DNA of 64,000 nt, taken from assembly GCF_009936235.1 (NCBI RefSeq), contig NZ_AP022314.1:3286001-3350000 (forward strand), in the 5' to 3' direction. Of this stretch, positions 54,913-62,855 are shown piece after piece. Position numbers and translations under genes: made by a program. Positions within the stretch are counted from its first letter, which is position 1. Every line of letters starts with the position of its first letter. The notes beneath the pieces are model-generated. The model ran no database searches and was not told where the DNA came from. It was given only the letters and a program-made list of their open reading frames with translations. This DNA is from Mycobacterium xenopi (GTDB lineage Bacteria; Actinomycetota; Actinomycetes; Mycobacteriales; Mycobacteriaceae).

Positions 54913-55665
54913 TCAGGTGGTGACCAGCGTTCCGATCTTCTCACCCGCGACCGCGCGGGCGATATTGCCGTCGGTCAGCAGGTTGAACACCAAGATCGGC
55001 ATGCCGTTGTCCATGCACAGGCTGAACGCGGTGGCGTCGGCGACCCGCAGTCCGCGGTCGATGACCTCACGGTGACTGATCACGCTGAGCAGTTCGGCGT
55101 TGGGGTTGACCCGTGGATCCTCGGCGAACACCCCGTCGACCGCTTTGGCCATCAGCACCACGTCCGCGCCGATCTCCAGCGCCCGCTGCGCGGCCGTCGT
55201 GTCGGTGGAAAAGTAGGGCAACCCCATGCCGGCGCCGAAGATCACCACTCGCCCCTTCTCCAGGTGCCGACGGGCCCGCAGCGGGATGTACGGCTCGGCG
55301 ACCTGCCCCATGGTGATGGCGGTCTGAACGCGGGTGACAATGCCCTCTTTCTCTAGAAAGTCTTGCAGCGCAAGGCTATTCATGACAGTGCCCAGCATTC
55401 CCATGTAGTCGGAGCGGGTGCGTTCCATGCCGCGCTGCTGCAGTTGGGCACCGCGGAAGAAGTTGCCGCCACCGATTACCACTGCGACCTGCACGCCGTC
55501 GCGGACCACCTCGGCGATCTGGCGGGCCACCTGCGCCACCACGTCAGGATCCAGGCCCACCTGCCCGCCGCCGAACATCTCGCCACCGAGCTTGAGCAGC
55601 ACGCGCGCGTACTTGGGCCGGCTCGACAGGTCGCCGCCTTGCCCGTTGTCCTGCGGCTCGGTCAT
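54913..55665 (-). CDS. pyrH: Uridylate kinase
   Basis: Converts UMP to UDP; 250 residues. Amino-acid-kinase motifs YARVLLKLGGEMFGGG, VAVVIGGGNFFRGAQL, DYMGMLGTVMNSLALQDFLE and GAGMGLPYFSTDTTAAQRAL. ATG 55665 follows GAGGAG; upstream lies CTTATAC, which could serve as a -10 element. First gene of the pyrH-frr-cdsA-rlmN run. Confidence 0.98.
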   Translation of the reverse strand: MTEPQDNGQGGDLSSRPKYARVLLKLGGEMFGGGQVGLDPDVVAQVARQIAEVVRDGVQVAVVIGGGNFFRGAQLQQRGMERTRSDYMGMLGTVMNSLALQDFLEKEGIVTRVQTAITMGQVAEPYIPLRARRHLEKGRVVIFGAGMGLPYFSTDTTAAQRALEIGADVVLMAKAVDGVFAEDPRVNPNAELLSVISHREVIDRGLRVADATAFSLCMDNGMPILVFNLLTDGNIARAVAGEKIGTLVTT

Positions 55666-56091
55666 CAGACTCCTCGTATAAGAGCGCCATCCCGGCGACC
55701 ACACCTAGAACGGCAACCCGATCCTCCCGCATGGCCGTCCCCCGGGAGGTAATTCTGCGCCGAACGTGAAACCAGAGCGAAAATTTCGCCCTTGGATTCA
55801 AGCGGTGGCTGCGCGCTCGCCGTCCAACTTAATACCCGTGGGCTGCACCGTCGCCCCAGCCAGACCCGCGCCGCCGCGGTCGGGCCGCCCGGGCGAGGAC
55901 ATGGCACGTGTCGAGCACGACCCGCTGCACAGCACCCGACCGGCAGGTGACCGCGCCGACGCGGCTGGCGAAGGCCGCGGCGCATGTTTGACTCTCCGGC
56001 CGCGCGGGAATGCGACGCTTGCGGCGGGGAAATCCATGAACTCAACGACATGGCCTCGCGGCGCCGATTAGCAGCCAACGAGGAGGAATCC
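55666..56091. other. Gap between pyrH and the CsbD-like gene
   Basis: About 425 nt without a gene I can support; the open frames have no recognisable content. It begins with the pyrH ribosome site and possible -10 (near 55675-55690) and ends with AGGAGGAATCC, the ribosome site of the CsbD-like gene. Both promoters should lie here because the genes diverge. Confidence 0.5.
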
Positions 56092-56334
56092 ATGGCGGAA
56101 GAAAACAGGAGCGGACCCGCAGAAGGCGTGAAGGGCGTCGTCGAAGACGTCAAGGGCAAGGCCAAGGAAGCGGTCGGCAACCTAGCTGGCCAAGACGAAC
56201 TGGCCCGTGAGGGCAAGGCCCAGCAAGAAAAGGCCCAGGCGCAGCGAGACGCCGCCAAGAAGGAAGCCGAAGCCGAAGCGGCCCGCGGCGGCGCGGAGGC
56301 CGCGGAGAAGAAGCAGCAAACCCACCAGGAATAG
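56092..56334 (+). CDS. CsbD-like stress protein
   Basis: An 80-residue charged protein starting ATG 56092. The CsbD-like core is VKGVVEDVKGKAKEAVGNLAG. A long Lys/Glu/Ala helix (AQQEKAQAQRDAAKKEAEAE) follows, probably coiled-coil. Family members are induced in stationary or general stress (SigB-type) responses; role unknown. Strong AGGAGG site and its own terminator at 56347-56383. Confidence 0.88.
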   Translation: MAEENRSGPAEGVKGVVEDVKGKAKEAVGNLAGQDELAREGKAQQEKAQAQRDAAKKEAEAEAARGGAEAAEKKQQTHQE

Positions 56335-56346
56335 CTCGGCAGAAAA

Positions 56347-56383
56347 GACGGGCCCGGTTCTTGACACATGGACCGGGCCCGTC
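56347..56383 (+). terminator. Hairpin terminator after the CsbD-like gene
   Basis: Perfect 12-bp inverted repeat, GACGGGCCCGGT (56347-56358) with ACCGGGCCCGTC (56372-56383), 13-nt loop, 12 nt after the stop. Very GC-rich stem, no T-run. Confidence 0.8.
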
Positions 56384-56626
56384 GGCTGTGCAGCGGTGGG
56401 GTAAGCCCCGGTGTGGCAAATGTCACCGCGTCGGTTCATCACCGGTTCACGATCGCCATGTTCAATTGGTTAGTGCCCGGGCCACTTACTTACCGGCGCG
56501 GACCAAATGGGATCAGCTAGGCGACGAGCGGCCTTCCCGGCGGCGTAGCCGCGCTCAGTTTCACGCAGACTCGGTCGTTCAACCAACGATGGCGTGTCGT
56601 ACCGATGAGATATACGGGGAATCATC

Positions 56627-57166
56627 ATGGACACACCAACGCGGTTTCTGTCCTTGGAAGACGGCGGCGCACAGCCCGGCTGGACGCCACCGCTCACCGG
56701 TGGATGGTCTGAGCACCTGGGTTGGTTCAGTTTCTATTTCGGCGACGGCCGCTGGGTGTGGTCACCCCAAGTCGAGCAAATGCATGGCTATCGCCCGGGG
56801 ACGGCAGTTCCAACCACAGAATTGGTGCTGTCCCATGTTCATCCCGACGATCTAGCGCAGGTAGCCCACACCTTGCGGGCACTACGGCGCACACCGCGTC
56901 CGTTCAGCTCGCGGCACCGCATCGTGGACGTCGATGACCACATCCATGACGTGGTAGTCAGCGGCGCGCCGTTCTACGACGAACGCGGTGCGCTTCAGGG
57001 AATACACGGCTCGTATGTCGACATGACGCCGGCAACCGACGGCTTCGGGGCCGGGGCTGACCGCCAATCCGAATACGCCCGGATGGCGGCGCGCCTGCGT
57101 GTGGTGTCCAGCGCCGGTCATACCGACGAGCAGCGGCAACGGGTTCGCGCTGCCACCCGCTGCTGA
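56627..57166 (+). CDS. PAS-domain protein without an output domain
   Basis: A 179-residue protein with one PAS_3-type domain: LGWFSFYFGDGRWVWSPQVE, then HGYRPGTA, LSHVHPDDLAQVAHTLRA, RHRIVDVDDHIHDVVVSGAP and the closing DERGALQGIHGSYVDMT. Many mycobacterial proteins with this PAS carry a C-terminal ANTAR RNA-binding domain; here the remaining 45 residues (GADRQSEYARMAARLRVV...) do not look like one, and I see none in the other frames. Likely a stand-alone sensor or truncated regulator. Confidence 0.75.
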   Translation: MDTPTRFLSLEDGGAQPGWTPPLTGGWSEHLGWFSFYFGDGRWVWSPQVEQMHGYRPGTAVPTTELVLSHVHPDDLAQVAHTLRALRRTPRPFSSRHRIVDVDDHIHDVVVSGAPFYDERGALQGIHGSYVDMTPATDGFGAGADRQSEYARMAARLRVVSSAGHTDEQRQRVRAATRC

Positions 57167-57392
57167 GCCGCCAGCAATTTCGCTCCCCACAGGCAGATCG
57201 CCGAATCGCGTGGACGCCTTACCCGCCCGAGCAGCTGACACCGCCGAATAATCGACGTAGCCCTATCGTCGACACGGGAATCTTCGCCCCGCCGGCCATG
57301 GCCTGCGATCGCTCGCACGGAGAGGTGCCCGCTTCTCCCGCAGGACACCTCGCGGCCGCACCGCGGTGTCGTTGTGCCGTCACCAGACGCAA

Positions 57393-57420
57393 CCTCCCCG
57401 CGTCGATCGACGCGGGGAGG
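57393..57420 (-). terminator. Hairpin terminator after the MPT63-like gene
   Basis: Fully palindromic CCTCCCCGCGTC-GATC-GACGCGGGGAGG, 12-bp arms 57393-57404 and 57409-57420, 14 nt beyond the stop of the minus-strand gene at 57435. It could also serve the PAS gene from the other side. The rest of the 57167-57434 gap shows no gene. Confidence 0.8.
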
Positions 57421-57434
57421 CCAGCCTGGGCGAT

Positions 57435-57920
57435 TTATGCGTTGGTGGTCCAGATCAGGACGTCTTCGACTCCGTCGTTGTAGACGACGCTGTCCGGCGG
57501 AGCGCCGGTCACGTCGAAGTAGATCTTCCCGCTGGCCTGCTGGCCCTGGGCGAGCGGAGCATCGGACAGGCCGTTCGGTGCCGGCTGCGGCGGAATGATC
57601 ACCCGGTAGTTCTGACCGTTGCCCGCCCGGGCATTGAAGTCTGCGACCAGCGGGGTGACGGTGCCGCTTTGCGCCACCGCGGTCACGTCCGCCTGCCAGA
57701 TCTTCCCGGCCGGGGGGTAGCCCGGGATCACCACGTTGCTCGGTTGCAGGTTGCTGACCGTATAGGCCGTCACCAGCGGTCCGTCGACCAGCTGTTCGGT
57801 GGTGCCGAATCTCTGGATCGTCGGGTTGACGGCAGAAGCCGTTGCAGCAGTGAACACTGTGGCGGTCGCTACCGCGGCCGCGCCGATTGCCGCTTTCACA
57901 GCGGCCCTGGTGAACTTCAC
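57435..57920 (-). CDS. MPT63-like secreted immunogenic protein (DUF1942)
   Basis: A 161-residue secreted protein. Signal peptide AIGAAAVATATVFTAATASA, then a mature beta-sandwich: LVDGPLVTAYTVSNLQPSN, VVIPGYPPAGKIWQADVTA, FNARAGNGQNYRVI and GQQASGKIYFDVTGAPPDSV, ending DVLIW. These match MPT63 (Rv1926c) motifs closely. Function unknown; antibody-like fold. GTG 57920 has GAGAGGAGAT upstream. A terminator follows. Confidence 0.9.
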   Translation of the reverse strand: MKFTRAAVKAAIGAAAVATATVFTAATASAVNPTIQRFGTTEQLVDGPLVTAYTVSNLQPSNVVIPGYPPAGKIWQADVTAVAQSGTVTPLVADFNARAGNGQNYRVIIPPQPAPNGLSDAPLAQGQQASGKIYFDVTGAPPDSVVYNDGVEDVLIWTTNA

Positions 57921-58315
57921 GCTATCTCCTCTCGATGGAGCCCAGCTTTTGTTCCGGCGGCGCGCACGCTTTGGGCGAACTCCACCGCACGCAACTGTCC
58001 ATAACCGGTCCACAGCGTCCTCAAACACCGATGGTCGAAGTTGGTCGCCCAGCGTCCAGGCGACGGGCCGCGGCAAATTCGGTTGGCACTGCCTCGAGCT
58101 ATGCGGGACCCCGCAAGGCGATCGCCCCAGTCGCGCCGAGGAAACAGCGTGACCCGGAGCGCCCGCCGAAGACGATCCAGGCGTTGCGAGCGCCGGGCCG
58201 CCAAGCCCGCAATCCTGACCGGTCCAGCCGACACCCTGGCACGGCCTTCCAATCGGCCCGCGCCGCTTACCAATCGACGCCTTGACGAGACGTTGCCTCG
58301 CCGGACAGGCGGAGA
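57921..58315. other. Gap between the MPT63-like and cutinase genes
   Basis: About 395 nt. No reading frame here has recognisable content. It should hold the promoter of the MPT63-like gene (transcribed leftward) and any terminator of the leftward cutinase gene at 58316; I see no clear hairpin. Confidence 0.45.
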
Positions 58316-59062
58316 TCACCCCCCAAAGCCGCCGCCGGGAGACGCGACCGTCACCGGCGCACCGGAACCTCCGCCGAGACGGCTTGCTGCGAAGTCCGCT
58401 CCCTTGTCGATGATGCTGCCGTCGTCGGCGTATGCATCGTGCGCGGCGAAGTTCATCCCGTCAGAGCACACCGGGTCCTCGGGAGCACACACCTTCATGG
58501 TCTTGCCCTGGTACGCCGGGCCAATGACGACGGGTGGCTGGCCGAGGAAGTTCATGGCCCGCACGTTCGGCATGCCGAACAAGACGACCGCGGCAACATG
58601 GTCAGCCACGCTGGGCGCCAGAGGCTTTGGCACGGTCGCCGGGTCGACGCCATCCGGCACCGCGGGCGAGGTGACGAAGCCCATGACCGCGGCGCCCTGG
58701 GAGTAGCCGCTGAGCACCATCTTGGTCTGCGGGCAGTTCGCCGCCATGGAGACGACGTGGGCGCCCGCGTCTCTGATTCCGTCGAGACCCGATGTGGCCC
58801 AATCGTCATTGGCGGGGTAGTTGACCGGATATACGTCGAGCGGCCTTCCGACACGGGAATCGAGCGCGTTGACGAAGGCCTCGCCGGTGGGACCGAGACC
58901 CGGAGGCTCGCCGGTACCGCGGGCGAATACCACCTGTGCATCCGGACATGGCTGGGCCGACGCGGATGGCGCGGCCACACCGGACAGGGCATATGCGCTG
59001 AGGCCCCCCGCGGCGGCTACCAGCGCGGGGCCCAGGAAACGAAGGCGGGGAAGTACATTCAT
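58316..59062 (-). CDS. Secreted cutinase-family esterase, copy 1
   Basis: A 248-residue protein. Signal peptide FLGPALVAAAGGLSAYALSG up to SASAQP, then the cutinase domain: CPDAQVVFARGTGEPPGLG (oxyanion region), Ser in VLSGYSQGAAVMGF, Asp in CAPEDPVCSDG and His in NFAAHDAYADDG. Paired cysteines fit the family disulfides. Ends in a Gly-rich tail. Hydrolyses lipid esters outside the cell. ATG 59062; ATG 59080 also possible. Confidence 0.92.
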   Translation of the reverse strand: MNVLPRLRFLGPALVAAAGGLSAYALSGVAAPSASAQPCPDAQVVFARGTGEPPGLGPTGEAFVNALDSRVGRPLDVYPVNYPANDDWATSGLDGIRDAGAHVVSMAANCPQTKMVLSGYSQGAAVMGFVTSPAVPDGVDPATVPKPLAPSVADHVAAVVLFGMPNVRAMNFLGQPPVVIGPAYQGKTMKVCAPEDPVCSDGMNFAAHDAYADDGSIIDKGADFAASRLGGGSGAPVTVASPGGGFGG

Positions 59063-59637
59063 GCCGCAGGAGGTGCCCATGCGACCGCCTGCCTAAACGA
59101 CGAATTTTTTCGGCGGCGACCGACGCGGGCCGCGCGGGCTACCTTCGGTTGGCAAGCCGCGGTTTGGTCAGCGAGGCGACGGATCGGTGGACGAGTCGGT
59201 GGGCGTACACATGGCCGAAACCGCAGCCCGTCGGACCCCGCCAGCTCATCACGGAAACGCGGCGAATGTGCGTCGAGCGTGTAACGATTGCTCGAACGGT
59301 TTTCAAGGTGCCTTTAATTTTTCCGTTCGACTGTTTGCTGATGCCCGAAGCCGGTGCCGCCCACTGCGCCGACTTCTGCCCCCTCAAGCGCAGGTGGCTA
59401 AATGGAATCCCCGGTACACCGATTTGTGTTCGCAGTTTGCTCCGGATGATTTGACGGTCACCGCAATTGCGGATTACCCGACTGGTCGAGCGTTTTGTTG
59501 TGTCTCGATTTGGGTAGAGACTTGATCACAGTTGTGCTGCGCTCGGCGACGTGCGGCGCAGACCGAATATCCCCGGCCGGCGGGCGAGCGCAGCACTGGC
59601 GCACAACACGCGTTCGGCTGGTGGGGAGGTAGCCAGC
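59063..59637. other. Gap between cutinase 1 and the small gene at 59638
   Basis: About 575 nt with no convincing gene; several frames are open (for example 59149-59525) but show no domain or codon signal and have no good ribosome site. AT content rises around 59290-59520. It should contain the promoters of the divergent genes on each side. Confidence 0.45.
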
Positions 59638-59916
59638 ATGGGAACTGCCGTCGATCACAATGTCACGTCGACCGAGCCGCGGACCCTGCCCGAGCTTCTC
59701 CGGTTGCTGGGGGTGAACGATGAGCCGGTGGCCAAACAGTGGGAGCCGATCACAGCGTGGCTTGCCGAGAACGAGGCCAGTCCGGAGTTGTGGATGAGCT
59801 TGCTGGCCAACGGTTACGGGTTATTGCTTGAGCAGATGGTTCCGACTTTTCACCGTCCTATCCCGCACCGGCGCATCACCACGGCCTCCGGCACGAAGGA
59901 GACGTTGCTCATCTAG
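59638..59916 (+). CDS. 92-residue protein of unknown function
   Basis: Starts ATG 59638 after GGGGAGGT. Sequence TEPRTLPELLRLLGVNDEPV, then KQWEPITAWLAENEASPELW and MSLLANGYGLLLEQMVPTF suggests a small helical, soluble protein; no signal peptide, cysteine or known motif. It lies between two cutinase genes and precedes the second by 211 nt on the same strand. I do not recognise it. Confidence 0.55.
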   Translation: MGTAVDHNVTSTEPRTLPELLRLLGVNDEPVAKQWEPITAWLAENEASPELWMSLLANGYGLLLEQMVPTFHRPIPHRRITTASGTKETLLI

Positions 59917-60127
59917 CAGACCTTGAGCCGGACCGCCGACTGCTAACACAGCGAATTTGGCGCGCGGCGGTTCGCCGAAAGCGTCCAGGCCGCGGCCACG
60001 GTCCGGCAACGATCCGAACCTCACCGCAGGCTCTACTATCCACGCACCTCAGACCGTGTTTTGCGACGTCGAACAACGGGTATTGCGATGGCGGAAGTGT
60101 CAGGGTGCCGCGACGTGTGGAGTGAAA

Positions 60128-60892
60128 ATGAACGCCTTGGGATGGATGAAGGCAAAGAAGACACGCCGGTGGCCGGTGGGCCTGACCCCACCGCTTGCCC
60201 GGTTTCTTGGTGCTGCTGCGCTGACAGCAGCCGCCGCGCTCAGCCCGCCGCTCGGTTTTTCCCCCGCCTTCGGTGCTTCGTGCCCGGACATTCAAGTGGT
60301 GTTTGCCCGGGGCACGATGGAGCCGCCCGGCATCGGCGGAACCGGGCAGGCATTCGTCGACGCACTGAGTTCGCGAATCGGTAACAAGCCGATCGATGTG
60401 TATGCCGTCAATTACCCTGCCAGTCTTGACTTCCCGACCGCGGTCGACGGCGTCATCGACGCGGGCAACCATCTCATCTCGATGACCCGGAACTGTCCGA
60501 ACACCAAGATGGTATTGGGCGGGTACTCCCAGGGAGCCGCTGTTACCGGCTATGTCACCGCGGACACCATCCCCGCCGGCTACACCCCGCCGGCAGGCAT
60601 CACCGGGCCGCTGCCGGCGGAGGTGGCGGAACATGTCGCCGCGGTCGCGTTGTTCGGCAAGCCATCGAACGCCTGGCTGGAGGCGCACGACGCACCGCCG
60701 ATCACCATCGGCCATCGCTATTCAGCCAAGACCATCGAACTGTGTGCCGAGGGCGACCCGATCTGCTCCCCGGACGGCACGGACAACGCCGCGCACGCCG
60801 TGTATTCGGTGAACGGCATGGAAGGCCAGGCCGCCGACTTCGTTGCGCGTCGCCTGGGCGCGGGATGGGACAGCTCGAACCAGCCGTCCTGA
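60128..60892 (+). CDS. Secreted cutinase-family esterase, copy 2
   Basis: A 254-residue protein. N-region MNALGWMKAKKTRRW and hydrophobic FLGAAALTAAAALSPPLGFS form the signal peptide, cleaved near FGA. Cutinase domain: CPDIQVVFARGTMEPPGIGG, Ser in VLGGYSQGAAVTGY, Asp in CAEGDPICSPDG and His in NAAHAVYSVNG. Same architecture as copy 1 at 58316, but the sequences are clearly diverged, so this is an old duplication. ATG 60128; GTG 60122 also in frame. Confidence 0.92.
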   Translation: MNALGWMKAKKTRRWPVGLTPPLARFLGAAALTAAAALSPPLGFSPAFGASCPDIQVVFARGTMEPPGIGGTGQAFVDALSSRIGNKPIDVYAVNYPASLDFPTAVDGVIDAGNHLISMTRNCPNTKMVLGGYSQGAAVTGYVTADTIPAGYTPPAGITGPLPAEVAEHVAAVALFGKPSNAWLEAHDAPPITIGHRYSAKTIELCAEGDPICSPDGTDNAAHAVYSVNGMEGQAADFVARRLGAGWDSSNQPS

Positions 60893-60946
60893 CCCGCTCG
60901 GCTGACCTCCAGCACAGCACGCGTCCCGGTAGGCGCCGATGTGGCC

Positions 60947-60969
60947 CTGCTAAGCACTGCGCTTAGCGG
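60947..60969. terminator. Possible bidirectional hairpin between cutinase 2 and ChaB/Rho-N gene
   Basis: CTGCTAAG (60947-60954) pairs with CTTAGCGG (60962-60969), with one G:U pair. It spans the stop codon of the leftward gene at 60963 in the convergent gap. Short, so tentative. Confidence 0.35.
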
Positions 60970-61376
60970 GCCCGCGCGCGACGGTTGGCCTTCTTGATCG
61001 CGTCGACGAGTTCGGATTTGCTCATCGTCGACCGCCCGCGCACATCCAGTCGGCGGGCCACGTCGAGCAGGTGCTTTTTGCTGGCGTTGGCGTCAACGCC
61101 TTCCGCCGACGGAGCCGTGTTCCGCGGGCCCCCGCGCTCGGCGGCCTTGTCAGAGGGGCCTTTCCGCTTCTTAGGCTCCCAATGGTCGCCGACTTTCTCG
61201 AACTCGTGCTTGAGTGCGGCATAGCCCACCCGGTGGGCCCGCTGCTCGCTGCCGTACTGCTTGGCGGCGGCGTCGTGCGCTTTCGCGAATGTCCGTTGCG
61301 CCTTGGCGCTAGAGCGCTGCAAGGTGCTGGGCAGCTCGCTTTTTTTGGCCCTGCCGCCTTTGGTTGTCTTGGGCAT
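60963..61376 (-). CDS. ChaB and Rho-N domain protein
   Basis: A 137-residue basic protein. N-terminal ChaB-like region: SELPSTLQRSSAKAQRTFAK and HRVGYAALKHEFEKVGDHW. C-terminal Rho N-terminal-type SAP motif: ASKKHLLDVARRLDVRGRST then MSKSELVDAIKKANRR. Combination suggests nucleic-acid binding, perhaps stress-related; function untested. ATG 61376 after GGAGG. 28 nt downstream of the DUF1360 gene. Confidence 0.85.
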   Translation of the reverse strand: MPKTTKGGRAKKSELPSTLQRSSAKAQRTFAKAHDAAAKQYGSEQRAHRVGYAALKHEFEKVGDHWEPKKRKGPSDKAAERGGPRNTAPSAEGVDANASKKHLLDVARRLDVRGRSTMSKSELVDAIKKANRRARAR

Positions 61377-61404
61377 CAAAACCTCCGATCGTTGTGCTGT
61401 TACC

Positions 61405-61941
61405 TCATCCCTGCGTGGACTGCTGGGCCTTGGCGTAGGCCAGTTGGAGAAAATCGGCGCCGGCCAAAGCGCTAAAGCTGCCCGCAATCAGCCGGGTCAG
61501 CCGCGGGGCAAAGATCAAGCCGACGACGAACGCGGTGGCCACCCACATGTCCAGGCAGAACGGACACGTCATCAGCTCGCCCAGGCTGTGGCGCGGTTGG
61601 CTGTCGTGCCGGCTTTCTTCCTGCACCTCGGCGGGACCACCACTGCCCGCGTAGTGGGTAAACGGTGCACGCAACGGGCTGGTCACCGAGTCCTTGGCCA
61701 GCGTCCGCGAAAGTTTGTGGGCACCAACCGTGATCGTGATCAGGTCTTGAAAGTGCCACCGGTCGGGCAGCCTGCGACCGGTCGCCGCGGCGATCACCGC
61801 CGTCAAGGCCACCAGCGCGGCGTAGATGCCCAAGACGGCCAGGTATCCGCGCAGCGGCCGCGGGTTGTCCCGGCGATAGGCGTCGGCTTCCTGCCGCGCA
61901 CGCTCGGCCGCCCCCGCGGCGGCTTGGCGTAACTCACTCAC
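61405..61941 (-). CDS. DUF1360 membrane protein
   Basis: A 178-residue protein from GTG 61941. N-terminal charged helix (AERARQEADAYRRDNPRPLR), membrane helix YLAVLGIYAALVALTAVIAA, then the DUF1360 core DLITITVGAHKLSRTLAKDS with a conserved Cys pair LMTCPFCLDMW and a second hydrophobic region. Resembles YwfA-type sporulation/stress proteins of unknown role. Likely co-transcribed with the ChaB/Rho-N gene. Confidence 0.83.
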   Translation of the reverse strand: MSELRQAAAGAAERARQEADAYRRDNPRPLRGYLAVLGIYAALVALTAVIAAATGRRLPDRWHFQDLITITVGAHKLSRTLAKDSVTSPLRAPFTHYAGSGGPAEVQEESRHDSQPRHSLGELMTCPFCLDMWVATAFVVGLIFAPRLTRLIAGSFSALAGADFLQLAYAKAQQSTQG

Positions 61942-62116
61942 CGGCACTCCTTCGTCGGCGGCTGCTCCCGGACGCCGGTTACCCGAAGTCGACGCCCGGC
62001 AATCCCGCGCCGTCCGCCGCCGGCCCGTGGCGGTTGTTTCCGGGGACGTCGCCGGGGTATCTGTCGGAGTACCTGATGAGCCGACACGAGCCGACGCGAC
62101 GAGAGGACGGGTTGTC

Positions 62117-62800
62117 GTGGCCACATCCACCGTCGACGCACCAGCTGTGTTGTTCGACGTCGACGGCACGTTGGTCGATTCCAACTTCCACCATGCGGTG
62201 ACCTGGCATCGAGCGTTTCTGGACGTCGGTCAAGACGTCGCGTGCTGGCGGATTCACGGGCTTGTCGGGCGCCCGGGCTCGGAACTGGTCCGCATTCTGC
62301 TCGGTGATGAGCTGGCTGACGCTTGCGGTGACGAAGCCCAGCGCGTGCACGGCCGCTATTTCGGCGAGCTTGAGCCGGTGCTGCGCGCCCTGCCGGGTAC
62401 CCGGGACTTGCTCGAGGCGATCGCATCGCGGGGATGGCGCACGGTGTTGGCCTCGTCAGCGTCGGTCCAGACGTTGGAATTGCTGCGCCGGGTGCTCGAC
62501 GTCGACGACCTGGTGTGTGACGTCACCTCCAGCGTCGACGTCGACCGCGGCAAGCCCGATCCGGATATCGTCGTCAGCGCACTGCACCGCGTCCAAGCCG
62601 ACCCGGCACGCTCGCTGTTCGTCGGCGACTCGGTCTGGGACGTGGAGGCGGGACGGCGTGCGGGTGTGCCGACCGTCGCCGTGCTGTGCGGCGGGGTGGC
62701 ACGGGAAGCGCTGGAACAGGCGGGCGCGGCCGCTATCTACGCCGATCCGGCGGACATCCATACCCACTTCGACGAATTCAGTCGGCTGCTGCCCGCCTGA
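62117..62800 (+). CDS. HAD-superfamily phosphatase
   Basis: A 227-residue hydrolase. Motif I VLFDVDGTLVDSN (nucleophile Asp), motif II VLASSAS, motif III RGKPDPDIV (Lys) and motif IV FVGDSVWDVEAGRRAG (Asp pair); helical cap between about residues 25 and 90. Phosphoglycolate-phosphatase/beta-phosphoglucomutase-like, substrate unknown. GTG 62117 after GAGAGGA. Divergent from DUF1360. Confidence 0.88.
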   Translation: MATSTVDAPAVLFDVDGTLVDSNFHHAVTWHRAFLDVGQDVACWRIHGLVGRPGSELVRILLGDELADACGDEAQRVHGRYFGELEPVLRALPGTRDLLEAIASRGWRTVLASSASVQTLELLRRVLDVDDLVCDVTSSVDVDRGKPDPDIVVSALHRVQADPARSLFVGDSVWDVEAGRRAGVPTVAVLCGGVAREALEQAGAAAIYADPADIHTHFDEFSRLLPA

Positions 62801-62855
62801 GGGGTCAGGTGAGCGGCTCCCCGCGGTGACACCGCGTGCAGGTCCGGCGCAGCTG

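Noticed and set aside
59149..59525. Small plus-strand frames between cutinase 1 and 59638
   Set aside because: No ribosome site, signal or domain; composition like non-coding DNA.
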